Assembly (NCBI GenBank): GCA_945835865.1
Contig: CAMAJQ010000022.1
Coordinates: 1 to 8,058, forward strand
Length of the DNA stretch: 8,058 nt
Source: an uncultured Clostridia bacterium
Lineage (GTDB): Bacteria; Bacillota; Clostridia; Christensenellales; Borkfalkiaceae
Reading direction: 5' to 3'
The position numbers and the translations under genes were made by a program. Shown one piece after another: positions 6,440 to 8,058 of this stretch (the first letter of the stretch is position 1; the number at the start of each line of letters is the position of its first letter). The notes beneath the pieces were generated by a model that was given only the letters and a program-made list of their open reading frames with translations, was not told the origin of the DNA and searched no databases.

Positions 6440-7699
6440 ATGCCAAACAACGATAACAGCGGCAATCGGAAAGACGGACTTTTCTGTTCCTTCTGCGGAA
6501 AACCGAAGGAACTTGCCAAACGGCTGATCGCGGGCCCGAACGGCGTCTATATCTGCGACGAGTGTATCGATATCTGCAAGGACGTTCTTCGTCAGGACGA
6601 GGAGAAGGAATCCGCCCCCGAGGCAGTCAGACTTCTCAAACCCCACGAGATCAAAGCCGAACTCGACAAATATATCGTCGGGCAGGACAAGGCGAAAAAG
6701 GTGCTTTCCGTCGCCGTATACAATCATTATAAAAGAATCAATTACACCGCGAAGTCGGGCAAAAAGGACGATACCGAAATCGAAAAGAGCAACGTTCTTC
6801 TCCTCGGTCCGACCGGTTGCGGAAAGACTCTGCTTGCCCGCACCCTCGCAAAGATCCTCGACGTGCCTTTCGCCGTCGCGGACGCCACGACGCTTACGGA
6901 AGCGGGCTACGTCGGGGAAGACGTAGAGAACATTCTTCTCAAACTCATTCAGAACGCCGATTACGACGTCGAGCGCGCTCAGCGCGGGATCGTCTATATC
7001 GACGAGATCGACAAGATCGCCCGCAAGGGCGAGAACGTCTCCATCACGAGAGACGTCAGCGGCGAAGGCGTCCAGCAGGCTCTGCTGAAAATCATCGAAT
7101 CGACCGTCGCGTCCGTTCCGCCGCAGGGCGGCAGAAAGCATCCGCAGCAGGAGTTTATCCGCATCGACACCACGAACATTCTCTTTATCTGCGGAGGCGC
7201 GTTCGTCGGGCTGGATAAAATCGTCGACAAGAGGAAAGACCATTCTTCCCTCGGTTTCGGCGGATTGCTCAAAACGGAGAGCGAAATGGGCGGTAAGTAT
7301 TATGCGGACGAAATACAGCCGCAGGACCTGACGAAATTCGGTCTCATTCCCGAATTCGTTGGGAGAATGCCGATCGTGGTCGGACTGCATCCCCTCGACG
7401 AGGATTCCCTCATTTCCATTATGACGGAACCCAAAAACGCCATCGTCAAGCAGTATAAAAAACTCGTCGGACTGGACGACGTCGAACTCGTCGTGACCGA
7501 GGACGCCGTGAGAGAGGTCGCCCGCAAGGCGATTGCCCTGAAGACGGGCGCGAGAGGTCTTCGCACCATTTTTGAAAACCTGATGCTCGACGCCATGTAC
7601 GACGTTCCGTCCGAGGACGACGTGGCGAAAATCGTCATCGACGGCGACGTGGTCGCGGGGAGAAAATCTCCCGAGATCATTAAAAAACAGATCGCGTAA
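6440..7699 (+). CDS. clpX: ATP-dependent Clp protease ATP-binding subunit ClpX
   Basis: A 419-aa AAA+ unfoldase that recognises degrons, unfolds substrates and feeds them into ClpP. The N-terminal zinc-binding domain has Cys16, Cys19, Cys39 and Cys42. The AAA+ core follows: Walker A GPTGCGKT (123-130), pore loop GYVG (156-159), Walker B IVYIDEID (184-191), the RKH loop (232-234), the ClpP-docking LGF loop (271-273), an arginine finger in FVGR (306-309) and sensor 2 GARGLR (370-375). All key residues are present and the length is normal. The AAGGAG that serves as its ribosome binding site (6423-6428) sits in the last codons of clpP, 11 nt before the ATG, a little far. With the 8-bp gap this makes clpP and clpX one transcript and probably coupled. 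A strong terminator follows, and no lon gene comes next, unlike several Firmicutes loci. Confidence 0.98.
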   Translation: MPNNDNSGNRKDGLFCSFCGKPKELAKRLIAGPNGVYICDECIDICKDVLRQDEEKESAPEAVRLLKPHEIKAELDKYIVGQDKAKKVLSVAVYNHYKRINYTAKSGKKDDTEIEKSNVLLLGPTGCGKTLLARTLAKILDVPFAVADATTLTEAGYVGEDVENILLKLIQNADYDVERAQRGIVYIDEIDKIARKGENVSITRDVSGEGVQQALLKIIESTVASVPPQGGRKHPQQEFIRIDTTNILFICGGAFVGLDKIVDKRKDHSSLGFGGLLKTESEMGGKYYADEIQPQDLTKFGLIPEFVGRMPIVVGLHPLDEDSLISIMTEPKNAIVKQYKKLVGLDDVELVVTEDAVREVARKAIALKTGARGLRTIFENLMLDAMYDVPSEDDVAKIVIDGDVVAGRKSPEIIKKQIA

Positions 7700-7705
7700 A
7701 TTTTT

Positions 7706-7753
7706 AGACAAGTCTGCGGAAATTCTGAAATTCCCGGGACTTGTCTTTTTTTT
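7706..7753 (+). terminator. Intrinsic terminator of clpX
   Basis: Arms AGACAAGTC (7706-7714) and GACTTGTCT (7738-7746) pair over 9 bp. Inside them GGAA and TTCC can extend the stem. A run of eight T residues (7746-7753) follows, its first base shared with the stem. It sits 6 nt after the clpX stop and ends the tig-clpP-clpX transcript. Confidence 0.9.
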
Positions 7754-7784
7754 CGCCTGGTCGCAAAAACGGATTTTCCATTTT

Positions 7785-7806
7785 TCCGTCGCATTTATGC
7801 GACGGA
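7785..7806 (+). repeat. 22-bp inverted repeat, second hairpin downstream of clpX
   Basis: TCCGTCGCAT (7785-7794) and ATGCGACGGA (7797-7806) are perfect reverse complements separated by TT. As RNA on the plus strand this is a strong hairpin followed by TCTTTTATATTTTA, so it could act as a backup terminator to the one at 7706-7753. As DNA it could be an operator, lying about 55 bp upstream of the next promoter's -35 box. Sequence alone does not decide. Confidence 0.5.
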
Positions 7807-7859
7807 TCTTTTATATTTTATGAAAAAAGGGTCAACGCGGGGCAAGAACCGGAAAACGA

Positions 7860-7888
7860 TGGACTTTGCGCTGTCCTTATGATATAAT
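7860..7888 (+). promoter_or_regulatory. Promoter of the right-edge lipoprotein-like ORF
   Basis: A consensus -10 TATAAT (7883-7888) lies 17 bp after TGGACT (7860-7865; four of six -35 consensus bases). The start point should be near 7895, just before the GGGGAGG ribosome binding site, so the leader would be very short (about 15 nt). Confidence 0.65.
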
Positions 7889-7895
7889 ATGAGAA

Positions 7896-7902
7896 GGGGA
7901 GG
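7896..7902 (+). promoter_or_regulatory. Ribosome binding site of the right-edge ORF
   Basis: GGGGAGG 7 nt before the ATG at 7910. An earlier ATG at 7903, in another frame, is only a base from this site and gives 29 codons of non-signal-like sequence, so the 7910 start is preferred. Confidence 0.65.
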
Positions 7903-7909
7903 ATGAAGA

Positions 7910-8029
7910 ATGAAAATCAAGAAGCAGATAACGGCAATCGTCTTGTGCCTTGCGCTTGTCACGGTAAGCGCGTTGTGCGGGGCGGGTTGTAAGAAAAAAG
8001 AAAAACAACAATACGCCGGGTTGTTTTGA
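7910..8029 (+). CDS. Short lipoprotein-like ORF, 39 aa, possibly frameshifted
   Basis: The translated peptide has a lysine-rich start (MKIKKQ), a hydrophobic core (ITAIVLCLALVTVSAL), then CGAGC followed by KKKEKQQ and a stop at 8027-8029. This is the shape of a lipoprotein signal peptide with Cys27 as the likely lipidation site, although -3 is Gly rather than Leu. The mature part would be only 13 residues. Promoter and ribosome binding site are both good, so it is likely expressed. The A-rich stretch just before the stop (7991-8010) is a plausible slippage site: dropping one A gives a frame that stays open from there to the window end. It may therefore be the 5' part of a longer lipoprotein broken by a frameshift or sequencing error, or a genuine tiny lipopeptide. 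Its function is unknown. Confidence 0.5.
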   Translation: MKIKKQITAIVLCLALVTVSALCGAGCKKKEKQQYAGLF

Positions 8030-8058
8030 AAGGGGATTCCTGAAACGCAATTTAAAAT

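Noticed and set aside
6401..7711. Long minus-strand open frame over clpX (436 codons)
   Set aside because: Antisense to an intact clpX. It arises from the codon bias of clpX (few CTA, TTA or TCA codons on the sense strand), with no family-like sequence.
8040..8058. Possible start of a next gene at CTG 8040 (reads as LKRNLK) behind AAAGGGG
   Set aside because: CTG starts are rare, the spacing is short, and only six codons are visible. It is equally well explained as the shifted-frame continuation of the 7910 ORF.
1..8058. CRISPR array, tRNA/rRNA, insertion sequence or phage remnant
   Set aside because: No regularly spaced repeats, no cloverleaf-like sequence, and no transposase or integrase motif were seen on either strand.

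Overview
The window holds housekeeping genes of a Gram-positive-type (Firmicutes/Clostridia-like) bacterium. This rests on several things seen here: strong AGGAGG-type ribosome binding sites, A/T-rich sigma-A-like promoters, U-tract terminators, an RqcH-type NFACT protein, a short biotin ligase without a DNA-binding domain, and a tig-clpP-clpX order. Coding DNA is moderately GC-rich with many GAC, GTC, GCG and TTC codons, and the gaps between genes are AT-rich. TGA is used as an ordinary stop. A lineage such as an uncultured gut Clostridia/Christensenellales-type organism would fit, but the sequence alone does not fix the species.

Layout. At the left edge is the 5' part of a minus-strand lipoprotein gene of unknown function with its own promoter. 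Upstream of it lies a strong intrinsic terminator that closes a compact minus-strand operon. In transcription order that operon is rqcH (Ala-tailing factor), yigZ/IMPACT, recX and birA. The genes overlap by 4 bp or are separated by 1 bp, so translation is probably coupled throughout. A divergent promoter region at about 4258-4350 drives rqcH leftward and tig (trigger factor) rightward. tig is followed by clpP after a 170-bp gap that folds into three back-to-back hairpins, then by clpX after 8 bp. A strong terminator ends clpX. At the right edge a good promoter and ribosome binding site precede a 39-codon lipoprotein-like ORF that may be complete or frameshifted.

How the genes fit together. 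The centre of the window is a protein-quality-control locus. Trigger factor meets nascent chains at the ribosome exit. RqcH tags stalled chains on 50S subunits with alanine. ClpXP is the protease reported to degrade such Ala-tailed products in Bacillus subtilis. The tagger and the protease therefore sit on either side of one divergent promoter region. recX (RecA modulator), birA (biotin ligase) and yigZ are co-transcribed passengers with no obvious link to this pathway.

I see no CRISPR array, transposon, phage gene, tRNA or rRNA in the window. All genes of clear function belong to well-known families. The points worth a second look are the locus arrangement, an Asp-to-Glu change at a key RqcH position, the structured tig-clpP spacer, and the odd short ORF at the right edge.
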